A program made the translations under genes and the position numbers. 64,000 nt of DNA from Acanthochlamys bracteata (taxonomy: Eukaryota; Streptophyta; Magnoliopsida; Pandanales; Velloziaceae): contig CM034137.1 in NCBI GenBank assembly GCA_019914995.1, forward strand, positions 4,801,155 through 4,865,154, written 5' to 3'. Of this stretch, positions 13,081 to 24,204 are shown in pieces. The stretch's first letter is position 1. Each line of letters opens with the position of its first letter. Under the pieces are notes generated by a model. The model saw nothing but the letters and a program-made list of their open reading frames with translations, was not told the origin of the DNA and ran no database searches.

Positions 13081-14520
13081 TCAATAATGTTTAAAATCTC
13101 GTTGTTGGATGCGATTTTGTAAGAAGATCTGCCAGTTGATCAGTAGAGACCACATATGGTAAAAAAATAATACCTGACAAAAATGCTCACGAATAAAGTA
13201 ACAATCAATTTCAATATATTTCGTTAGTTCATAAAAATTTAGATTATTTGCAATCTGAATAGCACTCCTATTGTCACAGTAAAAAGGAGTAGCTCTTGTA
13301 AATGCAGCTCCCATATCAGTAAGTAATCTCGCACAAAAATAATCTCCCTTGTGGTAGCAGCTATAGCTCGATACTCAGTTTCTGTTGAAGAACAAATAAC
13401 AATATCCTGTTTCTTATTACGCCACGAAATCAGCGAATCACCAAAATATAAACAGAAACCTGTGGTAGACTGTCTAATGGTTGGATCACCAGCCCAATCT
13501 TCATTAGTAAACACTCGAAGCTCTAAAGTGGATGTAGAAGATATAAACAGAGAGCGAGTAATAGTGCTTTGAAGATATCTGAGAATACTGAGTAAAGCAC
13601 TATAGTGTGCTGATCGCGTTGCAGATACAAATTGACTAACGACACTTTCTGCACAAGAAATGTCTGGCTTAGTCATATAAAGATAGACAATTTGATCGAC
13701 AAGCCATTTATACCGAGTAGGATCTGTGAGAGGCTCACCATCTGTAGGACGAAGTTTTACATGAAGCTTTAAAGGGGTATCAACCGTCCGACTATCAGAT
13801 AAGCATTAAGATTTAATAATTTTAAAAGTATATTTTTATTGAGAAATAAGAATTTCTCTAGTACTTTAGGCAATCTAATTCAAAAAAATAGTATAAATAT
13901 CCAAGATTCTTCATCTGAAACTATCGATGAACGTGCTTTTTTGTGTCTGTAATACCTGCAATATTATCTATTGTTAAAATCATATCATATATATAAAATA
14001 ATAGAAGTACCTGCCCTTGCGGTGAGGACGGTACAAATAATGAGTGATCCTGAGATCTCTACTGAAAACCTGTCTCTGTAATAGCTCACCGAAAATATTC
14101 AAACCAAGCTATGGGATCCTGTTTGAGTACATAAATAGCACGACCAAGATGACATGCATGATCTGAAGGAGTAAAAAGATATAGAGGTGGCTGAATATAA
14201 ACAATCTCAGATAATGTACCACAAAGAAAAGCAATCTTTACTTCCATCTGATAAAGAGACCACTAACGTACAATAACGACTATTAATAGAATGCGAGCAG
14301 TAGTAATATTGGTAATATGAGCGGATGTCTCATCATAATCAATCACATGATTTGAGTAAAACCTATGGCCACAAGAGGAGCCTTATACCTCTCAATGGAG
14401 TCATCAGGTCGATATTTAATCTTAAAAATTCATTTGCAATTAATAGGTTGTACTCTTTCGGATAATAAAACTATATCTCAAGTACTTGTCTGCTGAAATG
14501 CACCAATCTCCTTTGCCATT
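13081..14520 (-). pseudogene. Ty1/copia polyprotein remnant: reverse transcriptase and RNase H
   Basis: Minus-strand translation from right to left gives fragments of the reverse transcriptase (MEVKIAFLCGTLSEIVYIQPP at about 14190-14250; LGRAIYVLKQDP at about 14120). The RNase H follows in a nearly open frame at 13239-13676 (MTKPDISCAESVVSQFVSA, LRYLQ, DWAGDPTIRQSTTGFCLYFG, SWRNKKQDIVICSSTETEYR). The C-terminal part at 13081-13314 (FYCDNRSAIQIANN) is shifted in frame. Gag, protease and integrase are missing, so the element is internally deleted. The short LTR-like repeats at about 12.8-13.0 and 14.9-15.1 kb fit a copia provirus of about 2.3 kb. Confidence 0.85.
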
Positions 14521-14839
14521 ACCTCTCGCCACTCATAGTACTAAATTGTCTCTTGGTAAGAATTAGATTAAGGAGTGTTATTAATAGCATTAATAAATGA
14601 ATGAAACTGTAAATAGTATGAGGTGAGGGTGGCAAAACTAAACCTATCCAAAGGATAGCTTGAGATTTGTGTAAAATGTGTAGGAGGATGGTGAGGGAGA
14701 AATCGGTTGACTGGCGGACTAAGACGACGATAGCAGTTAGAGAAGACGTCAGCTGAAGGTGCGAGAAAAAGTGGCAACAATGGCAGTGGCTAGAGGAAAA
14801 AAAAGCGACGGCAGTGATTTCAATCATTTTTTGTCTTTT

Positions 14840-15090
14840 TTTTTTTAATTTTTTTTCTAAAAAAAATTTTGATGAAGAAAAAGATTTAAAATTGATGAAG
14901 ATGATTGATTGAAAAAGAGTCAATTAAATAAAAATTCTATTTTTTGAGAATAAACTTAGTTCGATACAATAAAATAATTAATAGATATAAAAGAATTAAA
15001 TATTATGAATCATCAATATTTAGAGTTTATACGCATAAATATAAATAATATAGTTAATGGACTTGTCTAATAGCCAGTCTAATAACCGTG
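14840..15090 (-). repeat. 5' LTR-like repeat of the deleted copia element
   Basis: Shares the block ATAATATAGTTAATGG-CTTGTCTAATA with the repeat ending at 13025, in the same orientation. It is diverged, and the outer boundary is approximate. Confidence 0.45.
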
Positions 15091-15840
15091 AACCAAGTAG
15101 AGGGGTGGAGAAATTTGGGAATCGTGGCTATATGCTATTAAGCCCCTTACCCTTTGAATCTTTGGGTTATATATTTTCACTTATCTATTCTACTTTATAA
15201 GGGGTTAAAGATAAACTTTCAAACAAGAAAAATATTTTAAAATAAATTCAAAGAAAGATTGGAAAACAGGCTTTGAAGATAGTTTCATCCGTAACTACCC
15301 CCTTCTAAAAAGAAAAAACAAAAAGAAAAGAGAACTTGATCGTAAGTTCGTAACTATCTGTGCTTATTTTTAAAAAGCCATCTTTTAAAGCAAAAAATTG
15401 AAGGGACTGTTCTTCATCTGTCCTTTAATTCAAGCTAGCTCGTCGGAATGTTAATTGCCATATATTTATGAACATTGTTTCAGCCAATTAGGTATGATTC
15501 TATTAAAAAGGAACATCAGATAACGGTGAATTAACATTTAGAAAACCCGTATCAGATTGCATAAGATCAAAGCTATCCTTTTGGTCACAATCAAAATACA
15601 ACCTTCACGGATGGTTAAAATGTAACTTCATACAATAAAAAAACATCGGCTGCTACTACGCGAATGAGGGCTATACTAGCTGCAGATATCACCAGCATCC
15701 GCCATTGTAATATTTTAGCATTAATTCTTCAACATGCAGCAAAATTTTGTTAATCCTTCTCTTTTCAGCAGTCAAGAAAATATACATGCCTCCATGCAAG
15801 AACGAACTACATCAACACCAATATACAGAATGGAAATTTA
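15091..15840. other. Intergenic spacer downstream of dehydrin 1
   Basis: No gene or transposon motif recognised. The right part adjoins the 3' UTR of the minus-strand dehydrin gene. Confidence 0.35.
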
Positions 15841-16004
15841 ATTTTATTCAAATATAATATGTAATTACAAGAAGACGAGACTCATAAAAGATACAAACTA
15901 ACCCAGAACATTCAGATCTGGTCTTACCAACTCACACAAACGCTAAACGAACGAAGAACACAGTCACACAGCATCATCTCAAGAACAGGTGTATGCTGTA
16001 GTCT

Positions 16005-16512
16005 TTACTGATGTCCAGGGAGTTTCTCCTTTATTTTCTCCATGAAACCCTTCTTCTCACCGGTCTCAGTGGTTCCTGTTGTGGTAGTAGAAGTGTGAGT
16101 GGTAGGAACAGTTTGTCCGGTCACTGGGTCCTTCTTCTTCCCTGGCAACTTCTCCTTGATCTTATCCTTAATTCCCTTCTTCCTCCTACCTCCTTCTCCA
16201 TCACTCTCCTGCAGGTTCATACACAAACGTATACATACGAGTTGAGCAATATTTATTTGAACATTTTTGCCAGTAAAAACAAAATTCTCCGAGAAAATAT
16301 TGGAGAAGGAGAAGAGAACTTACAGAGCTGGAGCTGGAGCTGGAGCTGTTGCTTCGGTGAAGCTTCTCGCCTAGGCCTTTCTTCCCAGGGTGGTGCTGGG
16401 CACCGTAGCCAGCCTCAGTCGTACGACCATAAGCTCCGTGCTGTTGCTGCTCGTACACTGGGTTGCCGTACTCGTCGGTACGGTGGTGAGTCTGTTGACC
16501 GTAACCCTCCAT
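16005..16512 (-). CDS. Dehydrin, YSK2 type (RAB18-like), two exons
   Basis: Dehydrins are intrinsically disordered LEA group 2 proteins that protect membranes and proteins during drought, cold and seed drying. Exon 1 is 16324-16512 (63 codons) and exon 2 is 16005-16208 (67 codons plus stop). The 115-bp intron has a GTAAGT donor and CTGCAG acceptor, and both junctions are phase 0. The 130-residue product has a canonical Y-segment (TDEYGNP, residues 12-18), an S-segment of eight serines plus ESDGEGG (56-70), a basic RRKKG motif, and two K-segments: [14 protein letters not shown] (73-86) and [16 protein letters not shown] (114-129). A Thr/Gly-rich phi-segment separates the K-segments. The intron falls inside the S-segment, its usual place in YnSKn genes. 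A TATA-like box and a G-box/ABRE lie upstream, fitting ABA and drought induction. Confidence 0.95.
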
Positions 16513-16630
16513 TTTCTTTCTCTTGAAAAACTACTGACGAATCCCTTTCTGAAAGCTTTAGAATTAATTTGCTAGTGAGAATTGAAGAATCTGTGATTGT
16601 TTGTTTGCTTGGGGGAACGACAGATGGTGG

Positions 16631-16680
16631 TTTTAATATATGAAAAAAGAGTGGAGGTTCAGGAGAACTCGCTCACGTGG
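16631..16680 (-). promoter_or_regulatory. Dehydrin 1 core promoter: TATA-like box and G-box/ABRE
   Basis: On the minus strand CATATATTAAAA (16631-16642) lies about 120-130 bp upstream of the ATG and reads as a TATA box. A CACGTG core (16674-16679, GCTCACGTGG on the plus strand) lies just upstream of it. CACGTG/ACGTG cores bind ABF/AREB bZIP factors in ABA-responsive genes. A second CACGTG is at 17104-17109. Confidence 0.65.
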
Positions 16681-16769
16681 TGCTTCAAGTTGGAGACACG
16701 ATAGAGAGGGGTGTCTCGAGCAGAGAACAACGTGGTGGACGGTGGTCATTGCACGCGAGTGCATATTTG

Positions 16770-18035
16770 GAAAAACCTTTTTTTATTTTTTATTATAATT
16801 TTTTATTTAATAGTAAAATTTTAAAATATTTTAATTGTTTAAAAAATTTTAAATTATAAAATTTATTATTTATTATTTTTATTGATTTTTATTTTTTAAA
16901 AAAATCTTTGTTAATAAATACTCTCACATTTTAATAGTTAAAGATAAGATCGCCGAAGAAACACGTATTTGTGTTATTTTAATTCTGTTCGCTAGTGGAT
17001 CACTATGCTTTCCGATGCGTGAATCTGAAGCTAGATTTATTAGGAGGCCCCATGACAGTTGTTTAAGAAGTAGTTTCGAAATAGTTTCACTGCGAGAGAT
17101 GAACACGTGTAGCAGGGTTGAGCTTGTTTTGTCTGATTACGTTCGAAGAGATCTTATTAAGCGGTTACATAAGGTAATGCGTACAGGTGGGGTTGTGATG
17201 CGCTGATTTGCCTCCAATTTAACGATATGGATAAGGTGGATTGCACTGGCTGGTTCACCGACTTTCGATTCAGGAGAATCTCACAAAGAATATTTATATA
17301 TTAATTGTGATTGTAAAATAAACTTGTAACTAATATCATATATATTATAAGGGCGACGATGATTTGCGTAACCGGGTCTTTAGAAAAGTAACTGAAAGTT
17401 TTCGAATGCTTATAAAAAAAAATTTATCAAAAAAATTTGTATACAATTTTTTTCAATTAAAAAAATTTTTTTTAGAATTCATAAATACTCCAATAACTCT
17501 AAGCTCTGTTTGACATTACTTATCAAAAATATAATTTTTATATTATATTTTATATTTTTTAATATATATTTTATAAATATATAAAATTTTTTATTTAAAA
17601 ATTTATAAAATATAAAAAAATTTATATAATAAAATTTTTTTATTATATATTATTTTTTTGAATATAAAAAAATAAATTTTATTTTTCAAAAAAATAAAAC
17701 TTATTTTTTAAAATAAATAAAAATATTTTTTATTTTAAAAAAGTTATATTTTATAATATGCCCACTAGTTCATCATCGATGTCGATGAGCTCAATCATAA
17801 ACTTCTTTGGGCATTTTAATAAAACCATTTAGAAAGAAAAATACCTCTTATTTTAAAAAATAATGAAAACACAAGCGATCTCGTATCAGAAGTACGACAA
17901 GTGCATCATAGGTTCATATTTCACTCGCTCGCAATCTGTTTCGGGCATATGATATTAGTTTTTAATGTACTCACTTATTACCATTCATAAATCATCAAGA
18001 ATGATAATATACGCAGCGATTAGCAAATTTAACTC
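16770..18035. other. AT-rich spacer with decayed MITE (about 17500-17760)
   Basis: No supported gene. The block at about 17520-17755 (poly-A/T with AAATTTATAAAATATAAAA words, then TTTTTCAAAAAAATAAAAC) is related to AT-rich blocks at 34738-34965 and 35235-35480. The other small open frames look like chance. Confidence 0.4.
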
Positions 18036-18039
18036 AAAA

Positions 18040-18525
18040 CATTTCATAGAAATCAGGTTCAAATTTAATCTTAGCCGGATTCGAATCACTTTCGGATTAA
18101 CTCAAATCAGATAAATTAAAATAAATTTTACTTAAGTTTAGATTGATTCAAAATTGATTCATTTAATTTCTACAATTATAATTATAGCATATTAATAATT
18201 AGAAAATATTTACTACAATAATAATAATTTTTTTAAAAATATCTTAATTTATAAATTTTGTGAAATTTTAATATATTTTTGTTTGGATATATGAATAACA
18301 ATTTGCACATATTATTATTAGAAATTAATTTTTATAATTCTCATCTTAATAATACTGATAAAATAGGCCGATACAAATTTGATCCGGTTACTAAATTAAT
18401 TGAATTCGGGTTGACAATCTTGATCTATATAAATATATGATTCGATTATGATGAAGCAATTTTAATTCTGTTACTATATGAATCAATTCGAATCTGTTTG
18501 ACTAAACTATATTCCCACCCCTAAT
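18040..18525. repeat. Dispersed repeat, copy B
   Basis: Resembles 3020-3570: a left part with GATTGATTCAAAATTGATTCA, an AT core with TAATTAGAAAATA, and a right part with AATTTGATCCGGTTACTAAA and ATATGATTCGATTATGATGA. It ends near TTCCCACCCCT. No coding capacity. Confidence 0.45.
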
Positions 18526-19258
18526 ATGATCTTTCTTTTGGGTTTTGATATAGTGTACAAAATGAAAGCTACGTACGCAAAATCAACAAGGTGTAAGTTT
18601 AGATAAACAATTACGAGCTACATTTGTACCACACAATAACATTAGTTGTGTTCACCTAAAAGACCTATATTTTCAATACAAAAAGACAAAAGCACAATAA
18701 CGTGAGTCTTGAGACTTCAGGTTGAAGGATCGGTTACTACGGTTTCTTGTGCATGCAAAACATTCATCATGTGTCGATCTGAAGCTGACTTGAGAACTAA
18801 TATGAACATGCATAGAAGCGCCCTGAAGAACTTTGTTGTGCCTTGCTTTTAATAGATGTTGTTGAATTTTGTTGCATCCATAGTGATTTTGCTACTTAAA
18901 CCAAAGAGAAGCAAACATCTTTGCCCCTCTACGACTATGGTTTATCGAGTCTATAAACTATTACAAGAAAGAACTGATTTTTCCAATTGATCACTGCCAC
19001 CCTGCATTGTGTAGCATTAGCATCATAATATGTATTGTGATAATCTTTTGCTGGTTTACAACTGGGATCATCTTCGATGCCACTTATGGATATTGGTGTA
19101 CGTTGCAACAAGTAAATTAATGTTTACTTAGAATCCAAAGATCAAAGAGAAGCAAACAATTCCATTCTAGAAAAAAATTTGAACTTTCTCATGGAAAGGA
19201 TAAAAGGAGATCAGTATACGAACGGCCAGTTCATCACTTTAATCTAGCGATGGTTTTT
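18526..19258. other. Spacer, nothing recognised
   Basis: No ORF, RNA gene or transposon motif that I can support. Confidence 0.35.
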
Positions 19259-19282
19259 TATATATATATATATATATATATA
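19259..19282. repeat. (TA)n microsatellite at left MULE border
   Basis: Alternating TA run directly before ACAGGGAGGGATAAG. A matching TA run flanks the right end at about 25885-25905. Confidence 0.9.
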
Positions 19283-20738
19283 CAGGGAGGGATAAGAGAA
19301 CTCCAGTTCTTGTGCACACTTCAGCGCACTCCACGGCCGTAGAGACCTCCAAATCTAATCTCTACCATTAGATATGAAAAAATTATGAGTCGGTAATATG
19401 TTGACAAAATTTTATATCAATCGGACTACGAATCGACTTCCATCCGGTCATTTTCTTTCTTCGCCCGAGCGTTGCAGCGAGCTTCTCGCTCCCGCCCGCT
19501 CGAGCGAGAAAGCTGCCGGCCGGTCTTATTCCCCGCCGCGGCTTCTAATTTCCTCCTTCCTCCTCCTTCTTCCATTATATCGAAAAAATTTTAAGTTTTC
19601 CGCAGCAATTAGCTCCAAACCCCTTACGTTCTTTCTGTGACCGTCGGAGTGTTCAATCGCCGAACGGCGACCAAAATTAAATCCGGTAATTGTTAGCTCC
19701 TCTTCTCCTCCTTCTTCTGTTCCTTCTACCATCACCAGTTTCTTCATATCGACGTTATCTTACCGTCGTTCGTCTCGGAGAGGAATTTCGATTCGCCGGC
19801 CGACGAGGGAAAATGCTCGCTTAAACATAAGTATCTCTTCTCCTCCTTCTTCTATGCCTTCTACTGTCTTTAATTTCATCAATTTTTCCTATCCAAGTTC
19901 CCCGACTATTTTATTTAATTGTTTTTTGTGTTTTTTTTTTCTTTTGTAGTTGGTGATTAGCTAGCTTCTATTAATTTTTTCTATATATGAGTTTCGTATT
20001 GCAGCTGATATTTTTTGTTTGTTGCAGTTGATAATTTTTTTTCTTGTCGCAGTTGATGCCAACGCTCTTAGTTTTTATTGATCGTTGCTAATTGATTCAC
20101 TTGTTGTTCTTTTGTTGTTGCAGGTGTTTCAATCCAGTACAGACCAGGATGCTAGTGCTGCTTAGCATCATTGGATGCTCTCGTTCAGTCCAGCAGGAAG
20201 GAGAAGTGGTTCTGTATGATAGGCCTATAGGAGCTTTTTGTGTCATTTTTTTTTTCTTGATGAATGCTTATGCTTATGACAGGAAGAAGAAGAAGGAGCT
20301 CCAAGAGTGTAATGCTGAAGTGTGTGTGAATCATTTCTAATTCTTGTTGTTTGAAAGTGTAGTGTATGGTAGGATAAGTGTTGATTGGAACTTTTGTAAT
20401 GGCTTTTTTTTAATGACTGGAGGGTAAAGTTTGAATGTATAAACATGTTTAGTGAGATCTGAGTGTTGTAAAAACTGTGTAATGAATCTTTTGTCATCAA
20501 TGGAATGTGAATTGATTTGAAAACATCAAGCAATGTGTTGGACAGTGAATGTGATGTGAATGTCTAAATATAAAGTGAATGGAATGGAATGGAATGTGAA
20601 TGTGAATGGAATCAATAGTGAATGAACTTTGAATGTGTTGACAGTGAATGGATATCCAGTGAATGGATTGTGAATGTCATGTATAGCGAATGAAATGTAT
20701 GGGCAATAAAGATTGGGCAAATCTTGCTGGCCAGTCAT
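19283..20738 (+). repeat. Left terminal inverted repeat of the MULE
   Basis: Pairs with 24205-25905 in inverse orientation. Shared blocks include CACTCCACGGCCGTAGAGAC, CATCCGGTCATTT, GCCGAACGGCGACC, GGCCTATAGGAGCTTTTTGT and an inner zone of GTGAATG words (20540-20720). A GC-rich purine/pyrimidine zone (19440-19800) with CT-rich tracts looks 5'-UTR-like and could contain the transposase promoter. Confidence 0.85.
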
Positions 20739-21240
20739 GTATAGTGAATTTTTGCAAATTTTATTATGAATGGGCAGTAAAGATTGATGTGAATTCTTGC
20801 AAATTAGTCTTCTGAGTTCTTACTGTTAATGAGCTCTTTCTGGTTTGTAGTTGTTGTTGTGAACGATGGTAAAAAATGTGAAATTAAGCAGAAAAGATTG
20901 AGTAGATAGCCATTGTTATGCAAATGCAAGAAAAATTGCTATGAGGATAGTTTTGCCATTTTCGGATAAGTGTTTCCAGCGGGAAACACTACGTAGGAAT
21001 GTCCTACGGGCGGGAGAGCTTGTTCTCTCTGTCTGTAACCCACTGTTTTATCTTCTTCATTCATTTTTCACATTGCTTTGCTATTTTTCTTTTCTGACTA
21101 GCCAGCTGATTTCTCTTCTCTTTTCTTCATCTCTCCATGGCGCAGGAGTTAACAGGTTTTCTTTTCTTTTTTTTTTTTTTTGTGGTTTAACATTTGTATT
21201 AAGCACTTCTTTTTATTCACTGCTGAAGAGATAATGTTAT

Positions 21241-23569
21241 TTTCCTTGGAATTTGTAGGTTTTGATGCTGCTTCTTCATCTCTTCCAACTCCATATATAG
21301 GGATGACTTGCGAGAGCCTGGAAGCTGCGAAACAATTTTATATCAATTATGAAAAAGTGAAGGAATTTAGCGCCGTTACTCGAACCACTCAAACAAGAAT
21401 TTTTAATTCAGAAGAAGTGAGTATTTGTCAAATGACATGTGATCGTTTTGGAAATCACAGAGGCCATCGATCACAAATGACAAATGAGGGATCCGAGATA
21501 GAATTAAAGAAAAAGAGAAGCACCAGTACAGTAAAATGTGGGTTCGAGCAATAATAAGGATGAAAAAATAAGATACTGAATTGTGGAAAGTGGTGAGTTT
21601 TGAAGATGACCACAATCACAACCTTGTGAGTCAGGCAAAAAAAATGTGCATGTCTGTTTGCAGAAATATGCCTACTACAGCAAAGAGTTTGATTGACGCA
21701 TTTCGTGATGAAGGCTTGCCCGTTAATAAGATTGCAAATATACTTGACGGACCACAGCAAGATTTTGATGACAGAGATTGTTGGAACCATTTGTGTCGTT
21801 CGAAGGAGTACAAGAAACCTATCAATGGCGATGCAACAGCGGTGCTTAATTTTTTTAAAAAGAAGAGTATAGAAGATCCGAATTTCTTTTATGCAATACA
21901 GATGGACGATGAAGCAAGGGCAATTAATTTTTTCTGGCTAGATGGTCGGTCGCGTACTTAATATCAATATTTTGGTGATGTGTTATTTTTTGATACTACA
22001 TATCGGACAAATATGTATAATATGCCATTTGCGCCATTCACTAGAGTTAACCACCATATGCAGTCAATCCAATTTGGTTGTGCACTGCTTTTGGATGAGA
22101 TAGAGGAATCTTTCCAATGACTTTTTGAGACTTGGCTTGCAGCTATAGGTGGACGTGCTCCGTTTTCAATCATCACTGATCAAGACCGAGCTATGACTGT
22201 AGCTGTTACAAAGGTATTTCTGAATAGATGACAAAGATTTTGCTTATGGCACATTATGAAAAAATTTGCAGAAAAGCTTCCGCATATCTATTTCAAAAAT
22301 TCAAAATTCAAAAAATACATCAAGCAATGTGTTCGAGAAAGTTATATTATTAGAACTTTTGAAACGAGGTGGAAAGAATTGATGTCTACGTATAAGTTGC
22401 AGGAGAATGAATGGCTCAAAAGAATTTACGAGATTAGAGAAAAATGGGCACCCGAGTATCATTTGGATACATTTTATACAGGTACTAACACTACTGGGCG
22501 CTCCGAAGGTATGAATGGTATGTACAAAAATTTTTTTCGACCATCAACAACTCTCCGAGAGTTTGTATTGAAGAATGACAAATGCTTGAAAAGAATTATT
22601 GGAAAGGAATAGAAAGAGGATTATATAAGTGAACACTCGTCTCGTATTGTAGATAGTAATGCATTTGTATTGAAAAGTGCAGCAAAAGCATATACCAGAA
22701 ATGTGTACAATAGTTTCAAAAAAGAATTTGAAAAAGCTCAAGCCGAGTATGTCCTGTATGATGATGAAAAGGGTACTAATGACTTCACAATCTACATTTA
22801 TAAGTCTCGAGTAGAAGGCGATCAGCGTGAGTGGAAGGTGAAGTTCAATCCAGCCACAAAGGAAGGTAACTGCGAATGCAAATTTTTTGAATTTGCAGGG
22901 ATTCCTTGTGGACACCTGATAAAAATTTTTCAGAGCCGTGATATAGATATACCAGACCACTTTATTCTTAAAAGGTGGATGAAAGAGGCTAATAAATATA
23001 GAGGTCAGTACGACAGAGGAGCAGTACATGGTCATGAAAATTCTGAGTTATTGAGGACTCTCCAGCTTCATATGGTTTTCAATCAGTTGGTTTATGAAGC
23101 AGCTAAAACAGATGAGGGATATCAAGTGCTGATGCAAGCATTACAAGATGGATCATAGCGGCTAAAGAAAGTAAGGAAGACTAATGATAGGGGTAAGATT
23201 TCAGTTGCCGATCCATGTGCTACCAATGAGAGTTTACAAAGTCCAATTGATGCCTCTCAAGTTTTACTTTTGAATCCTCATATTTCACAAACTAAGGGAA
23301 GAAAAAAAGAAGGGCATATTTACAAGAGTAGTGGTAGAATAAAAGGAGGTTTGGAGAAAGTCACTGCAAAAGCCAAAGCAAAGACACTCAGAAAATGTGC
23401 TTATTGTAACAAGTATGGTGTTAAACATGATAAGCGAAATTGTCCTCAAAATCAAGATAGAAAGAAGAAGTCAAGTAAGTATTATAAATATTTGTTTAGT
23501 ATTGATTATAATATACTAACTTTTTTAATTCAATTTGAAATTGACATTTGTTACAATTTTTCAACTTGA
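21241..23569 (+). pseudogene. FAR1/MULE transposase, broken by stops and frameshifts
   Basis: In order: a FAR1-type DNA-binding domain (PYIGMTCESLEAAKQFY at about 21292; KCGFEQ end); a linker (ELWKVVSFEDDHNHNLV, about 21579); the MULE catalytic domain (DDEARAINFFWLDGRSRT, then [18 protein letters not shown] at about 21990, ITDQDRAMTVAV at about 22177, CLWHIMKKFAEKLP at about 22243, GRSEGMNGMYKNFFRP at about 22498); a SWIM zinc finger (CECKFFEFAGIPCGHLIKI at about 22873); and a zinc knuckle CAYCNKYGVKHDKRNCP near 23398. The Asp of FFDTTY, the Asp of ITDQD and the Glu of RSEGMN, candidates for the DDE triad, are all present. At least four in-frame stops (after 21550, at 21959, near 22118 and near 22228) prevent translation as one protein. 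FAR1 and FHY3, the plant light-signalling factors, derive from this transposase clade. The TIRs show this copy is a transposon, not a host FRS gene. Confidence 0.9.
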
Positions 23570-24204
23570 TAGTTATTGATAGAGATGATGCTGATGAAAG
23601 AGAAAAATACAAGTGAAGATAAAGACAGTGTCGATGAAGAGTTAACTATTCATTTGGAGTAAAATGACTGTGACTGCTATGTAGTTTTTCTACTGTTATG
23701 CATCATTTCTATGTATAGCTATGTTTGTATCTGTATATGTTTTGCAAAAGCATATGAACAATTATTACTGTTCTATGTATATTTTTTTTTGCAAAAGCAT
23801 ACTTACTATTTTGCAAGCAGAAAAAAATTAACATACTCACTGTAACTGTTCTACTGTTCTATGTATTTTTTTTGCAATAGCATACTTACTGTTTTTCAAG
23901 CAGAAAAAAAATTAGCATTCTCACTGTAATTGTTCTACTGTTCTTTTTATATTTTTGTACTGCCTAGGAGAAAAAAAATTCGCATCGCAAGAGGATGGAG
24001 TTACATCAAAAGAGGGTAGCATCATATTCACTGTTTGCATTTATATACATTCCATTCACTATAGATGGCATTCACCATCCACTCACTTTCATTCACTGTC
24101 GATGTACTCCATTCACTGTCAAAATATTCACATTTCATTCACTATCGATGACATTCACTTTCACATTGCATTCTATTCACTTTGTGTTTGGACATTCACA
24201 ACAC

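Noticed and set aside
16011..16575. Plus-strand frames across dehydrin 1
   Set aside because: Antisense of dehydrin exons and intron; no splice or start logic.
20092..20533. Small frames in the left MULE TIR and their twins at 24411-24849
   Set aside because: The same sequence exists in both inverted arms; it is repeat DNA with no recognised domain.
22544..23035. Minus-strand frame of 163 codons inside the MULE
   Set aside because: Lies opposite the transposase coding region; hydrophobic low-complexity translation is a shadow.
21241..23158. Host FAR1-related (FRS) gene
   Set aside because: Flanking 1.4-1.7 kb terminal inverted repeats and multiple stops show it is a transposon copy.
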